DNA of 64,000 nucleotides from Dysgonomonas mossii (GTDB lineage Bacteria; Bacteroidota; Bacteroidia; Bacteroidales; Dysgonomonadaceae): positions 1 through 64,000 of the forward strand of contig NZ_SPPK01000006.1 of the NCBI RefSeq assembly GCF_004569505.1, read 5' to 3'. Positions within the stretch are counted from its first letter, which is position 1. Each line of letters begins with the position of its first letter. The notes below the pieces were generated by a model. It did no database searches, was not told where the DNA came from, and saw nothing but the letters and a program-made list of their open reading frames with translations. Both the position numbers and the translations under genes were made by a program. Below, piece after piece: positions 17,657 to 24,784 of this stretch.

Positions 17657-17664
17657 CAAAGGTA
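17657..17664 (-). promoter_or_regulatory. Probable -7 box of fbp
   Basis: Minus-strand TAccTTTG, an exact match to the -7 consensus, about 40 nt before the fbp start. The TTTG copies upstream sit at 15 and 24 nt rather than 19-21, so the -33 element is uncertain. Confidence 0.5.
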
Positions 17665-17699
17665 AGAATTAAATCAAAACAAAAGTTCCAAAAAATAAT

Positions 17700-17707
17700 T
17701 ACTTTTG
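17700..17707 (+). promoter_or_regulatory. Probable -7 box of the DUF486 gene
   Basis: Plus-strand TActTTTG, 25 nt before the start codon and facing away from the fbp promoter. The -33 element is not evident. Confidence 0.4.
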
Positions 17708-17732
17708 CTGCGAAATTTTTAATCTACAGAGA

Positions 17733-18107
17733 ATGAACTTATCTGGTGTATATACAATAATATTATTGGTCTTTTCTAATATATTCATGACTTTTGCTTG
17801 GTATGGGCATCTAAAAATGAAAGAATATTCGTGGTTCGAATCACTTCCTTTATTTGGTGTTATACTTTTCAGCTGGGGTATTGCCTTTTTTGAATATTGC
17901 TTTCAAGTACCTGCAAACAGGATTGGATTTCAGGGTAATGGAGGACCTTTTACTCTGATGCAGCTAAAAATCATCCAAGAAGTTATCACCCTCACTGTCT
18001 TTGTATTGTTCAGTACACTGGCATTCAAGACCGAAACTTTCAAATGGAACCATTTATTGGCTTTTGTCTTTCTTATTGCTGCTGTATATCTGATATTTAA
18101 GAAATAG
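17733..18107 (+). CDS. DMT-family small membrane protein (DUF486)
   Basis: A 124-aa inner-membrane protein with four predicted helices. It matches the DUF486 family of small drug/metabolite-transporter-like proteins: MTFAWYGHLK near residues 19-28, then ISWGIAFFEYC-like and VPANRIGF and FTLMQLKIIQE blocks. Its substrate is unknown; the family is usually annotated only as a DMT-like protein. It is monocistronic and divergent from fbp. Confidence 0.85.
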   Translation: MNLSGVYTIILLVFSNIFMTFAWYGHLKMKEYSWFESLPLFGVILFSWGIAFFEYCFQVPANRIGFQGNGGPFTLMQLKIIQEVITLTVFVLFSTLAFKTETFKWNHLLAFVFLIAAVYLIFKK

Positions 18108-18278
18108 AGACAATACACCTCATTTGAGGAACACTTTACAAATTAGTTATATTTAGTTAAACGCACTACACCTCCCATAGGGCGTAACACCGCTTTTGTT
18201 TAGAGAGATTCCAAACAAAATATGTTCTTAAACATAGCGTAAATACTGTTAAAATCTACCTTTTCGCAGGTTACGGGG

Positions 18279-18309
18279 TTGTTACAAATTGAAATATGTT
18301 TTATATTTG
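18279..18309 (+). promoter_or_regulatory. ndk promoter
   Basis: TTG (18279-18281), 20 nt, TAtaTTTG (18302-18309). Transcription would start near 18315, leaving a leader of about 37 nt. It also shows that the in-frame TTG at 18289 cannot be the start of ndk. Confidence 0.75.
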
Positions 18310-18351
18310 GCCTCTATATCTTATAAATTCTATTTATTTTTAAGTACACAC

Positions 18352-18813
18352 ATGGAAAAAACCCTCGTTATTCTAAAGCCTTCTTGTGTTCAAAGAGCAC
18401 TGATAGGAGAGGTTATCTCTCGTTTCGAAAAGAAGGGTTTACGTCTAGCAGGGATGAAAATGGTACAGTTGACTGATGCGATCCTCAGTGAGCATTATTC
18501 ACACTTAAAAGACAGGCCATTTTTCCAACGTGTAAAAGATTCCATGCAGGTATGTCCGGTTATACTTCAATGTTGGGAAGGGAAGAATGCAACTAAAGTT
18601 GTACGCTCCCTGATTGGAGTAACCAATGGCAGGGAAGCTACTCCGGGAACTATTAGAGGAGATTTTTCGGTTAGTTCTCAGGAGAATATTGTGCATGCAT
18701 CAGATTCGTCCGAATCTGCAAAAATTGAACTAAAACGCTTTTTTAACGACAACGAGATTTTTGATTATAAACAATCCACGCTAGCTAATTTATATGCGGG
18801 TGACGAGATTTAA
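18352..18813 (+). CDS. ndk: Nucleoside diphosphate kinase
   Basis: Balances nucleoside triphosphate pools through a phospho-histidine intermediate. The start MEKTLVILKPSCVQRALIGEV and the active-site block NIVHASDS (His of the NxVHGSDS motif) are diagnostic. Length 153 aa matches bacterial Ndk from the ATG at 18352; the longer TTG form at 18289 overlaps the promoter. It is followed after only 9 nt by an M23 peptidase gene, so the two probably share a transcript. Confidence 0.95.
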   Translation: MEKTLVILKPSCVQRALIGEVISRFEKKGLRLAGMKMVQLTDAILSEHYSHLKDRPFFQRVKDSMQVCPVILQCWEGKNATKVVRSLIGVTNGREATPGTIRGDFSVSSQENIVHASDSSESAKIELKRFFNDNEIFDYKQSTLANLYAGDEI

Positions 18814-18822
18814 TTTATATTT

Positions 18823-19851
18823 ATGACAGGAATAAGCAGTAACATTTTAACAAAAGGCTTCAAGCGAATCAGATTATTGCCTCTAGTGGCAGTATTTTTC
18901 ATCCCAATGACCGGTTTCGCCCAGAAGAAAATAACAGAAGAAGCCTCACCCGACAGAGTAGAGCTAAAGTACAAGCAACGACACAGCAGACAGACCCCGA
19001 ATTCCAATCTATATGCAGATGGAATTAAAATAAAAAGAGACCTTTCTATACTTAAAGAAATTCAAGAAGAGCGCATCCTTGGAGAGAATGAAATCCCAGC
19101 AGAAGATCTTTACGGAGGTATATGGAATAATCGTTATGTGAACGCATACCGTTCTATAGAGAATATTCCAGATACATTCAAAGTGAGCCTGGCCAATTTC
19201 ACAATGCCGACCATGGGATATGTTACCTCTAATTTCGGCCCTCGCCGCCGCCGTATGCATTACGGAATAGACCTTAAAGTACAGGTGGGTGATACGATTT
19301 ACGCAGCTTTCGACGGAAAAGTACGTGTAAAACAATACGAAAGACGTGGATATGGTTACTACTTAGCCTTGCGCCATCCAAATGGATTGGAAACAGTTTA
19401 CGGACACTTGTCCAGATTCTTAGTAGAAGAAGACCAAGTTGTAAAATCGGGAGACCCGATCGCTTTAGGAGGAAACACAGGACGTTCGACAGGTTCTCAC
19501 TTACATTTCGAAATCCGCTTTTTAGGCAATCCGATAAATCCTATATACATTGTTGATTTTGATAACAAGGTTTGCCACAAAGACACTTATACAGTAACAC
19601 CAAACAGCTATAGAAAAAGCAGTAAAGGTGTAGATATAAGAAACCTTGCCTCATCCTCTACTACAAGATCAAGCAATGATGTAAAAAATAAATATGCGAC
19701 GGGTTCTGTAAAATATCACCGAATATCAAAAGGTGACACACTCGGCAAAATCGCAAGGATGCATGGTACAACAATCAGCAAACTTTGTAAGTTGAACAAT
19801 ATCACATCAAGGGCTACGCTTAGAGCAGGAAAATCATTAAGAGTTTCATAA
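18823..19851 (+). CDS. M23 family metallopeptidase with C-terminal LysM
   Basis: Secreted or periplasmic LytM-type endopeptidase acting on peptidoglycan cross-links, or a regulator of amidases. It has a signal peptide ending near GFAQ (about 29), an M23 domain around 125-245 with metal ligands in MHYGIDLK and HLHFE, and a C-terminal LysM domain (about 298-342, ISKGDTLGKIARMH...) for peptidoglycan binding. The zinc ligands look intact, suggesting a catalytic rather than degenerate member. It lies 9 nt after ndk and is followed by a strong terminator. Confidence 0.92.
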   Translation: MTGISSNILTKGFKRIRLLPLVAVFFIPMTGFAQKKITEEASPDRVELKYKQRHSRQTPNSNLYADGIKIKRDLSILKEIQEERILGENEIPAEDLYGGIWNNRYVNAYRSIENIPDTFKVSLANFTMPTMGYVTSNFGPRRRRMHYGIDLKVQVGDTIYAAFDGKVRVKQYERRGYGYYLALRHPNGLETVYGHLSRFLVEEDQVVKSGDPIALGGNTGRSTGSHLHFEIRFLGNPINPIYIVDFDNKVCHKDTYTVTPNSYRKSSKGVDIRNLASSSTTRSSNDVKNKYATGSVKYHRISKGDTLGKIARMHGTTISKLCKLNNITSRATLRAGKSLRVS

Positions 19852-19873
19852 GCAAATAAATCAAGCATATATA

Positions 19874-19909
19874 AAAAATGGCGGCAATGTAATTATTGCC
19901 GCCATTTTT
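19874..19909. terminator. Bidirectional terminator between the M23 gene and ung
   Basis: A perfect 15-bp stem (19874-19888 / 19895-19909) with GC-rich core GGCGGCAAT and loop GTAATT, flanked by A and T runs between convergent genes. Confidence 0.9.
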
Positions 19910-19942
19910 ATTTGATCTTTTTATATCAATATCTGTTATACT

Positions 19943-20605
19943 CTACCATTCGATTGGTGCAATACCTTTTGATTGCAAATACTTATTCGCCGTGCTGAAA
20001 TGACTATTGCCAAAAAATCCATTATAAGCCGAAAGAGGTGAAGGATGTACAGACCTTAGCACCAAGTGCTTGTTAGGATCTATAAATGAAGCCTTCTTTT
20101 GAGCGTATGCTCCCCAAAGGATAAAGACCAGATTCTCTCTTTTTTCGGCTAACTGATGTATGGCTGCATCGGTAAATGCTTCCCATCCTTTTTTCTGATG
20201 CGAGCCCGCCATATGCGCTTGAACAGTCAGTGTAGCGTTGAGCAGCAATACACCCTGATTTGCCCAACGGGTCAGATTACCCGATCGGGGTACAGGAATA
20301 CCCAAGTCTCGGTTTATCTCCTTAAATATATTCACAAGCGAAGGCGGAGCCGGTATTCCATCTGGTACTGAAAAAGACAACCCATGAGCCTGACCATCGT
20401 TATGGTATGGATCTTGTCCCAAAATAACAACTTTTACTTTATCAAACGGAGTATGGTCAAAAGCATTAAAGATAAGTCTCGCCGGAGGAAAGATTTGTTT
20501 GGTTTTATATTCTACTCTTACAAAGTCGGTAAGCTTTACGAAATAATCTTTTTCAAACTCATTTTTCAACTGGTCTTTCCAACTTTGTTCTATTTTTACA
20601 TCCAT
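19943..20605 (-). CDS. ung: Uracil-DNA glycosylase, family 1
   Basis: Removes uracil from DNA to start base-excision repair. The catalytic water-activating loop GQDPYH is at 63-68 (Asp65). The uracil pocket FSVPDG follows, and the HPSPLS minor-groove loop lies near residue 188. The 220-aa length is canonical. It is a single gene convergent with the M23 peptidase and divergent from the MATE gene across a 371-nt gap. Confidence 0.97.
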   Translation of the reverse strand: MDVKIEQSWKDQLKNEFEKDYFVKLTDFVRVEYKTKQIFPPARLIFNAFDHTPFDKVKVVILGQDPYHNDGQAHGLSFSVPDGIPAPPSLVNIFKEINRDLGIPVPRSGNLTRWANQGVLLLNATLTVQAHMAGSHQKKGWEAFTDAAIHQLAEKRENLVFILWGAYAQKKASFIDPNKHLVLRSVHPSPLSAYNGFFGNSHFSTANKYLQSKGIAPIEW

Positions 20606-20700
20606 AGGTACTTAAAACGGTCTTTATAATTATAAATATTCAAGATTGGAGATGCATAAAGATACAACATTTTGAAGATACGAGATGTATTTATTTAACA

Positions 20701-20732
20701 TTTGTACGTTCTTTATAAGAGCACTACCTTTG
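20701..20732 (+). promoter_or_regulatory. Promoter of the MATE gene leader
   Basis: TTTG (20701-20704), 20 nt, TAccTTTG (20725-20732): an exact consensus match. Transcription would begin near 20738, giving a 5' leader of about 240 nt before the MATE ATG. Confidence 0.75.
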
Positions 20733-20751
20733 TACACCTTTAAAGTTCAAT

Positions 20752-20814
20752 ATGTTTTGCTCGCAGATTTATCTTATTATAGATGGTTTTGCCAGATTAC
20801 CTGAAGACCATTGA
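20752..20814 (+). CDS. Possible leader peptide (uORF, 20 aa)
   Basis: ATG at 20752, about 14 nt after the predicted transcription start, and TGA at 20812. The 20-residue product begins MFCSQIYL and ends LPEDH. The last codons lie inside a hairpin with eight paired bases. Position just behind a strong promoter and ahead of an efflux pump fits a translation-attenuation leader, but the ORF is short enough to arise by chance. Confidence 0.3.
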   Translation: MFCSQIYLIIDGFARLPEDH

Positions 20815-20855
20815 ATTCTCAAAAGCTAGAAAGAGTGACATGATAAAAACAGATG

Positions 20856-20881
20856 AAAAAGTGTCACTTTTGTCACCTTTT
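20856..20881 (+). repeat. 26-nt element, copy 1 (upstream of MATE)
   Basis: Contains GTGTCACTTTTGTCACC within A/T-rich ends. It is identical over 26 nt to the reverse complement of 39347-39372. Relative to the downstream gene both copies point the same way. The left half AAAAGTG-T-CACTTTT is a perfect palindrome. Confidence 0.7.
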
Positions 20882-20943
20882 GCATTCTCGAAAAGATTAT
20901 ACAATACTATACTACAGGTAGATACATAGAAAAATAATTAAAT

Positions 20944-20979
20944 AAAAAAAGTGACAAATATATTAGAAAAGTGACAATG
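20944..20979 (+). promoter_or_regulatory. Two GTGACA repeats around the MATE start
   Basis: AAAAGTGACA occurs at about 20947-20956 and again at 20967-20976, immediately before the ATG at 20977. Either copy can base-pair perfectly over ten bases with TGTCACTTTT at 20862-20871, so the mRNA leader could mask the start codon. Alternatively they are direct repeats bound by a repressor. Confidence 0.4.
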
Positions 20980-22272
20980 AATAGAAGCATATTACAATTA
21001 GCGATACCCAACATTATTTCAAACATCACCGTTCCCTTGCTCGGATTGGTAGATATGTATATTGTGGGACATCTCGATTCGGAAGATTATATCGGAGCCA
21101 TTGCTTTGGGTACAATGCTATTCAATTTTATTTATTGGAGCTTTTCATTTCTTCGCATGGGGACAAGCGGCTTCACAGCACAGGCCTATGGCGCAAAAGA
21201 TTATAGAGAACAAGCCAATACTCTGCTGAGGTCTCTCTCGGTTGCGATGAGTGCTGGCATTGCAATCGTTCTGCTACAATACTTTATTGCTCTTGCCGGA
21301 TTTTTTCTACTCAATGCTGACCCTACCGTTAAGGTTTTTGCTCACCAATATTTCTATATATACATCTGGGCTGCACCGGCTGTATTGGGCATGTACACAT
21401 TCAATGGCTGGTTTATAGGCATGCAGGATGCCAAAACACCGATGTTTATAGCTATCACGGTAAACATTGTAAATATAGTTTTAAGCTTTGCCTTTGTATA
21501 CGGATTGGGAATGAAGATAGAAGGCGTAGCCCTAGCCTCCGCATGTGCACAGTACACAGGGTTCTTATCATTTATACTCGTCTGGAATATGAAATACGGT
21601 TGGTTGAAAAAATACATCGACTTTTCTGTTCTCAAAAACTTACACGCATACGTTCCCTTCTTTAAAGTGAACAGTGATATCTTCATTCGCACAATGGCGC
21701 TGATTGCAGTAACAACATTTTTTATGTCTGCATCATCCAAATCGGGAAAAGACATCCTTGCTGTTAATGCCTTGTTGATGCAAATGTTTATCCTCTTCTC
21801 GTATATGATGGATGGTTTTGCGTATGCAGCCGAAGCCATGACGGGGAAGTATATCGGAGAAAACAATCGGTTTTTACTAAAACGCTTAGTCAAGCGTCTC
21901 TTCGTATGGGGTACTATTATAGCTTTACTGTTTACGCTCATTTATGCCACCGGCATGGATTATATATTGGCATTGATCACTGATAAAAAAAATATATTAG
22001 AGTTAAGTAAAAGCTATCAGTCTTGGGTTTTGCTGATCCCTATTGCAGGATTCTCTGCTTTTCTGTGGGATGGGGTCTTTGTTGGGGCTACAGCATCACA
22101 CCAGATGAGAAATTCTATGCTGATAGCGGTAGGTGCTTTTTTCCTTATATATTTTATGTTTTCCGACGCTTCTGCGAACAATATCCTATGGCTGGCGTTT
22201 ATAGTGTATCTGGGACTTAGGGGTATCATCCAAAGCTTTATGGCACCCTCTATTTTGAATGATTCCAGATAA
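20977..22272 (+). CDS. MATE family efflux transporter
   Basis: Multidrug/toxin extrusion antiporter, 432 aa from the ATG at 20977, with about twelve hydrophobic helices. The start LAIPNIISNITVPLLGLVDMYIVGHLDSEDYIGAIALGTMLFNFIYW is characteristic of the DinF/NorM group, and the pseudo-symmetric second half begins near the repeat FIRTMALIAVTTFFM. An in-frame GTG at 20971 is part of a GTGACA repeat, and I do not use it as the start. The gene has its own promoter 240 nt upstream and is followed by flavodoxin after 33 nt. Substrate unknown. Confidence 0.92.
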   Translation: MNRSILQLAIPNIISNITVPLLGLVDMYIVGHLDSEDYIGAIALGTMLFNFIYWSFSFLRMGTSGFTAQAYGAKDYREQANTLLRSLSVAMSAGIAIVLLQYFIALAGFFLLNADPTVKVFAHQYFYIYIWAAPAVLGMYTFNGWFIGMQDAKTPMFIAITVNIVNIVLSFAFVYGLGMKIEGVALASACAQYTGFLSFILVWNMKYGWLKKYIDFSVLKNLHAYVPFFKVNSDIFIRTMALIAVTTFFMSASSKSGKDILAVNALLMQMFILFSYMMDGFAYAAEAMTGKYIGENNRFLLKRLVKRLFVWGTIIALLFTLIYATGMDYILALITDKKNILELSKSYQSWVLLIPIAGFSAFLWDGVFVGATASHQMRNSMLIAVGAFFLIYFMFSDASANNILWLAFIVYLGLRGIIQSFMAPSILNDSR

Positions 22273-22305
22273 TTGATAATCAATTAATAAACATCTTAAC
22301 TAGTT

Positions 22306-22800
22306 ATGAGTAAAATTGCAATAGTTTATGGCTCGTCTACCGGAGCCACAGAAGCGGTAGCGGAAAAAATACAGGCAGCACTCGGCGATGCTACACTTTT
22401 TAATGCCGATGGTGTTAGTGTCGACGACTTGCAATCATATGATTTTTTTATTTTAGGTGCATCTACAACAGGTATTGGTGACTTACAGGATGACTGGGAA
22501 GCTTTTTTGCCGAAATTTGAGAAAATGGACTTTACAAATAAGAAAGTAGCCATCTTTGGATTAGGCGACAGCGCATCTTTCTCTACCAGCTTTGCCGGAG
22601 GTATGTATACGATGTACAAGGCTCTGAAAGGAAAAGTAGAAATCGTAGGCTTCGTTCCAACAGACGGATATACATTCGACGAGTCTGATGCTGTTGTAAA
22701 CGGGCAATTCGTTGGTCTGGCTTTGGATGAAGATAATGAATACAATGAGACAGAGAAGCGTGTAGCAGACTGGCTAGAAGATTTAAAAAAGTATTTTTAA
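22306..22800 (+). CDS. fldA: Flavodoxin
   Basis: Small FMN electron carrier, 164 aa, replacing ferredoxin in low-iron conditions or supplying radical and reductive enzymes. The FMN phosphate loop is GSSTGATE (residues 9-16), and later loops GASTTGIGDLQDDW and FGLGDSASFSTSF fit long-chain flavodoxins. It starts 33 nt after the MATE gene, so some co-transcription is possible, and ends at a strong terminator. Confidence 0.95.
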   Translation: MSKIAIVYGSSTGATEAVAEKIQAALGDATLFNADGVSVDDLQSYDFFILGASTTGIGDLQDDWEAFLPKFEKMDFTNKKVAIFGLGDSASFSTSFAGGMYTMYKALKGKVEIVGFVPTDGYTFDESDAVVNGQFVGLALDEDNEYNETEKRVADWLEDLKKYF

Positions 22801-22829
22801 TAAATATATCTTTATTTAGTGATGTATAT

Positions 22830-22862
22830 AAAGAGCCGGTCAGTATCCCCAACCGGCTCTTT
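22830..22862. terminator. Bidirectional terminator between fldA and the YjjG gene
   Basis: AAAGAGCCGGT (22830-22840) pairs perfectly with ACCGGCTCTTT (22852-22862), with an 11-nt loop, between convergent genes. Confidence 0.88.
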
Positions 22863-22869
22863 ACTTTTC

Positions 22870-23568
22870 CTAAAGTATATTCTTTATTGCTGATAGCTTA
22901 TCGACAATATAAGTGGGCTGAAAATCTCCGACAGGCTTACCTCCGGGATTATACCAAATCTGATCGATACCACTATTGTATGCGCCGCCGATATCTGTGG
23001 ATAGATTATCCCCTATCATGATTGTTGTGTCTCTCTCAGCCCCTGCTTCTTTCAGAGCATAATCGAACAAATGCGGATGAGGCTTATTCACCCCTACAGC
23101 ATCGGAAAGTATCACCTTGTCGAAATAGCCTGTTAGTCCGGCATTATCCATTTTGATATATTGCATCTCGGTAAAGCCATTGGATAGGATATGTATCTTG
23201 TATTTCGATTTCAGATAGTCGAGTAAATCGACAGCACCATCGATAAGGTTCTTTTTTTGCATGATCCGCTCTATATAATCATCATTAATAGCAAGAGCCT
23301 TTTCTTCCGATATATCTTCTACCAAAGAAAGAGGGGCAATAAAACGTTCTCTTTGCAAAGTGGCTTTCGATATTTTACCTTGCCCATACATCTCCCAGAG
23401 CTGACTGACATTGGCATAATATATTGTATAAAAATCATCGAAAGACGGAAAGTAGTTTCCAAAGTTATAATCATCATATAGCTCTACTAAAGTCTGCCGG
23501 GTATTCTCTATAGTATCTATAAGCGTATCATCCAAGTCGAGAAGAATATCTGTATATTTTGATTTCAT
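22870..23568 (-). CDS. yjjG: YjjG-family pyrimidine nucleotidase (HAD superfamily)
   Basis: HAD-type phosphatase, 232 aa, of the YjjG subgroup that removes phosphate from non-canonical pyrimidine nucleotides. Motif I is LLDLDDTLIDT (Asp11, Asp13), motif II includes ILSNGF, the Lys region is SDAVGVNKPHP and motif III is MIGDNLSTDIGGA. A helical cap lies between about 20 and 95. A -7 box TAtcTTTG lies about 25 nt upstream (23592-23599). The subgroup call follows overall similarity; the substrate is inferred. Confidence 0.85.
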   Translation of the reverse strand: MKSKYTDILLDLDDTLIDTIENTRQTLVELYDDYNFGNYFPSFDDFYTIYYANVSQLWEMYGQGKISKATLQRERFIAPLSLVEDISEEKALAINDDYIERIMQKKNLIDGAVDLLDYLKSKYKIHILSNGFTEMQYIKMDNAGLTGYFDKVILSDAVGVNKPHPHLFDYALKEAGAERDTTIMIGDNLSTDIGGAYNSGIDQIWYNPGGKPVGDFQPTYIVDKLSAIKNIL

Positions 23569-23591
23569 AATTATCTTATATTAGTAGATGG

Positions 23592-23620
23592 CAAAGATAC
23601 AAAATATCAATAAGGACAAA
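23592..23620 (-). promoter_or_regulatory. Probable promoter of the YjjG gene
   Basis: Minus-strand TTTG (23617-23620), 17 nt, TAtcTTTG (23592-23599). The -7 box is perfect, the spacer two or three nt short. Confidence 0.5.
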
Positions 23621-23667
23621 CTCTGTCTTTTTTATATTACTTTAGAGCCTTTATTAAATAACAAGCG

Positions 23668-24240
23668 ATGTATAGTAAACTGATCAGCCATATTCGCAAT
23701 TATATTCATTTCGACGAATCTGATATTGAAATATTATCTCAATATATAACCCTCCTTGATCTAAAAAGCAAACAATTTGTATTGGAAGAAGGACAAGTCT
23801 GCAAAGCCTACTACTTCATTGAAACAGGCTGCATGCGCATGTTCTTCCACAACGACAAAGGAACGGAGCAAACAATTCAATTTGCGTTGGAGGGTTGGTG
23901 GATGACGGATTATATGAGCCTTTCTAACCAAAAAGCGTCCGACTATTATATACAAGCGATAGAAAATTCGAGAGTGCTGGCTATCGGTTTTCACGATTTT
24001 CAAAAAATGATTTTAGAGTTGCCCTCTTTAGAACGATATTTCAGGTTAGTCACAGAAAGAGCACTTGCTGCTTCACAGTTTAGAATGAAGCTGCTCTATG
24101 AACTTTCGAAAGAAGAAATATATAAACACTTTAAGACATCTTTCCCCGAGTTTGTTCAACGTGTTCCTCAATATATGCTTGCTTCGTTCCTAGGACTTAC
24201 GCCGGAATACCTGAGTGAGATTAGGAAAAAGAACCCTTAA
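23668..24240 (+). CDS. Crp/Fnr family transcriptional regulator
   Basis: A 190-aa regulator with an N-terminal cyclic-nucleotide-binding-type beta-roll (about 25-120: QFVLEEGQVCKAYYFIETGCMRMFF) and a C-terminal winged helix. The recognition region is ASFLGLTPEYLSEIRKKN. There are no Cys clusters for an Fe-S or haem sensor, so the signal is unknown. It is divergent from the YjjG gene and 76 nt upstream of a flavin-oxidase-like gene. That pairing suggests, but does not prove, local regulation. Confidence 0.9.
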   Translation: MYSKLISHIRNYIHFDESDIEILSQYITLLDLKSKQFVLEEGQVCKAYYFIETGCMRMFFHNDKGTEQTIQFALEGWWMTDYMSLSNQKASDYYIQAIENSRVLAIGFHDFQKMILELPSLERYFRLVTERALAASQFRMKLLYELSKEEIYKHFKTSFPEFVQRVPQYMLASFLGLTPEYLSEIRKKNP

Positions 24241-24247
24241 GGTATTT

Positions 24248-24263
24248 CTTAAACCAGCTTAAG
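24248..24263. promoter_or_regulatory. Candidate operator between the Crp-type regulator and the PNPOx gene
   Basis: CTTAA at 24248-24252 and TTAAG at 24259-24263 form a spaced inverted repeat just after the regulator stop and 53 nt before the next ATG. It is short and AT-rich, so weak evidence. Confidence 0.25.
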
Positions 24264-24316
24264 ATTTACCCATCCGATGAATTGTAATTTTATGCCTGAA
24301 TAAAAAACAGAAAACA

Positions 24317-24706
24317 ATGAATGAATCAAAGAAACTTACAGAGAAATTTCATAAAGTAATCGAAAATGAAGGGGTAGTATCAATCGTATCATGGGGAAAG
24401 GAAGAACCGCATATAGCAAACACATGGAACTCATATCTGGAAGTGACAGAAGATGAACGCATTCTCATCCCAGCCTATGGCTTGCGTAAAACACAAAAAA
24501 ATGTAGAAGTAAACAACAAAGTAAAACTTACATTGGGCAGTAGAAATGTTTTAGGCTATAAAGATTATCAGGGAACAGGCTTTTATATAGAAGGAACGGC
24601 GAAATATATTACCTCGGGAAAAGAATATAACTACATGAAAGCAAAATACTCATTTCTGAGCAGGGTATTGGAAGTTACAGTGACTTCTATAAAACAAACC
24701 CTGTAA
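24317..24706 (+). CDS. Pyridoxamine 5'-phosphate oxidase-like flavoprotein
   Basis: A 129-aa split-barrel FMN-binding protein of the PNPOx-like superfamily. Strands around VVSIVSWGKEEPHIANTW, ERILIPAYGLRKTQKNVEVNNKVKLTLGS and GFYIEGTAKYI fit the general-stress/flavin-reductase-like subgroup rather than true PdxH, which is about 210 aa. The physiological substrate is unknown. It lies 76 nt after the Crp-type regulator and 78 nt before proS. Confidence 0.8.
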   Translation: MNESKKLTEKFHKVIENEGVVSIVSWGKEEPHIANTWNSYLEVTEDERILIPAYGLRKTQKNVEVNNKVKLTLGSRNVLGYKDYQGTGFYIEGTAKYITSGKEYNYMKAKYSFLSRVLEVTVTSIKQTL

Positions 24707-24745
24707 GAAATACAAATCAAATATCATTTAATTAAGGGCTTTTAC

Positions 24746-24753
24746 TAACTTTG
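24746..24753 (+). promoter_or_regulatory. Probable -7 box of proS
   Basis: TAacTTTG, 31 nt before the proS start. It matches the -7 consensus, without a clear -33 element. Confidence 0.5.
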
Positions 24754-24784
24754 TAGCAATTTTGGAAAAACAGAATTCAATAAT

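Larger units (their letters stand above)
20606..20976. other. 371-nt leader region of the MATE gene
   Basis: No ordinary gene. Contents: a consensus plus-strand promoter (20701-20732), a possible 20-codon uORF (20752-20814), a hairpin ATGGTTTT...AAGACCAT around the end of that uORF, and a 26-nt element shared with the Dabb gene (20856-20881). There are also several GTGACA/TGTCAC copies, one touching the MATE start codon. Confidence 0.6.

Noticed and set aside
18108..18278. Possible small RNA between the DUF486 gene and ndk
   Set aside because: Hairpins such as CCTCA/TGAGG and TTTTGTTT/AAACAAAA exist, but there is no matching promoter-terminator pair.
18289..18351. TTG upstream start for ndk
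   Set aside because: It falls between the -33 and -7 boxes of the promoter.
21354..21941. 195-aa minus-strand ORF opposite the MATE gene
   Set aside because: Antisense shadow of a membrane-protein gene, with no family match.
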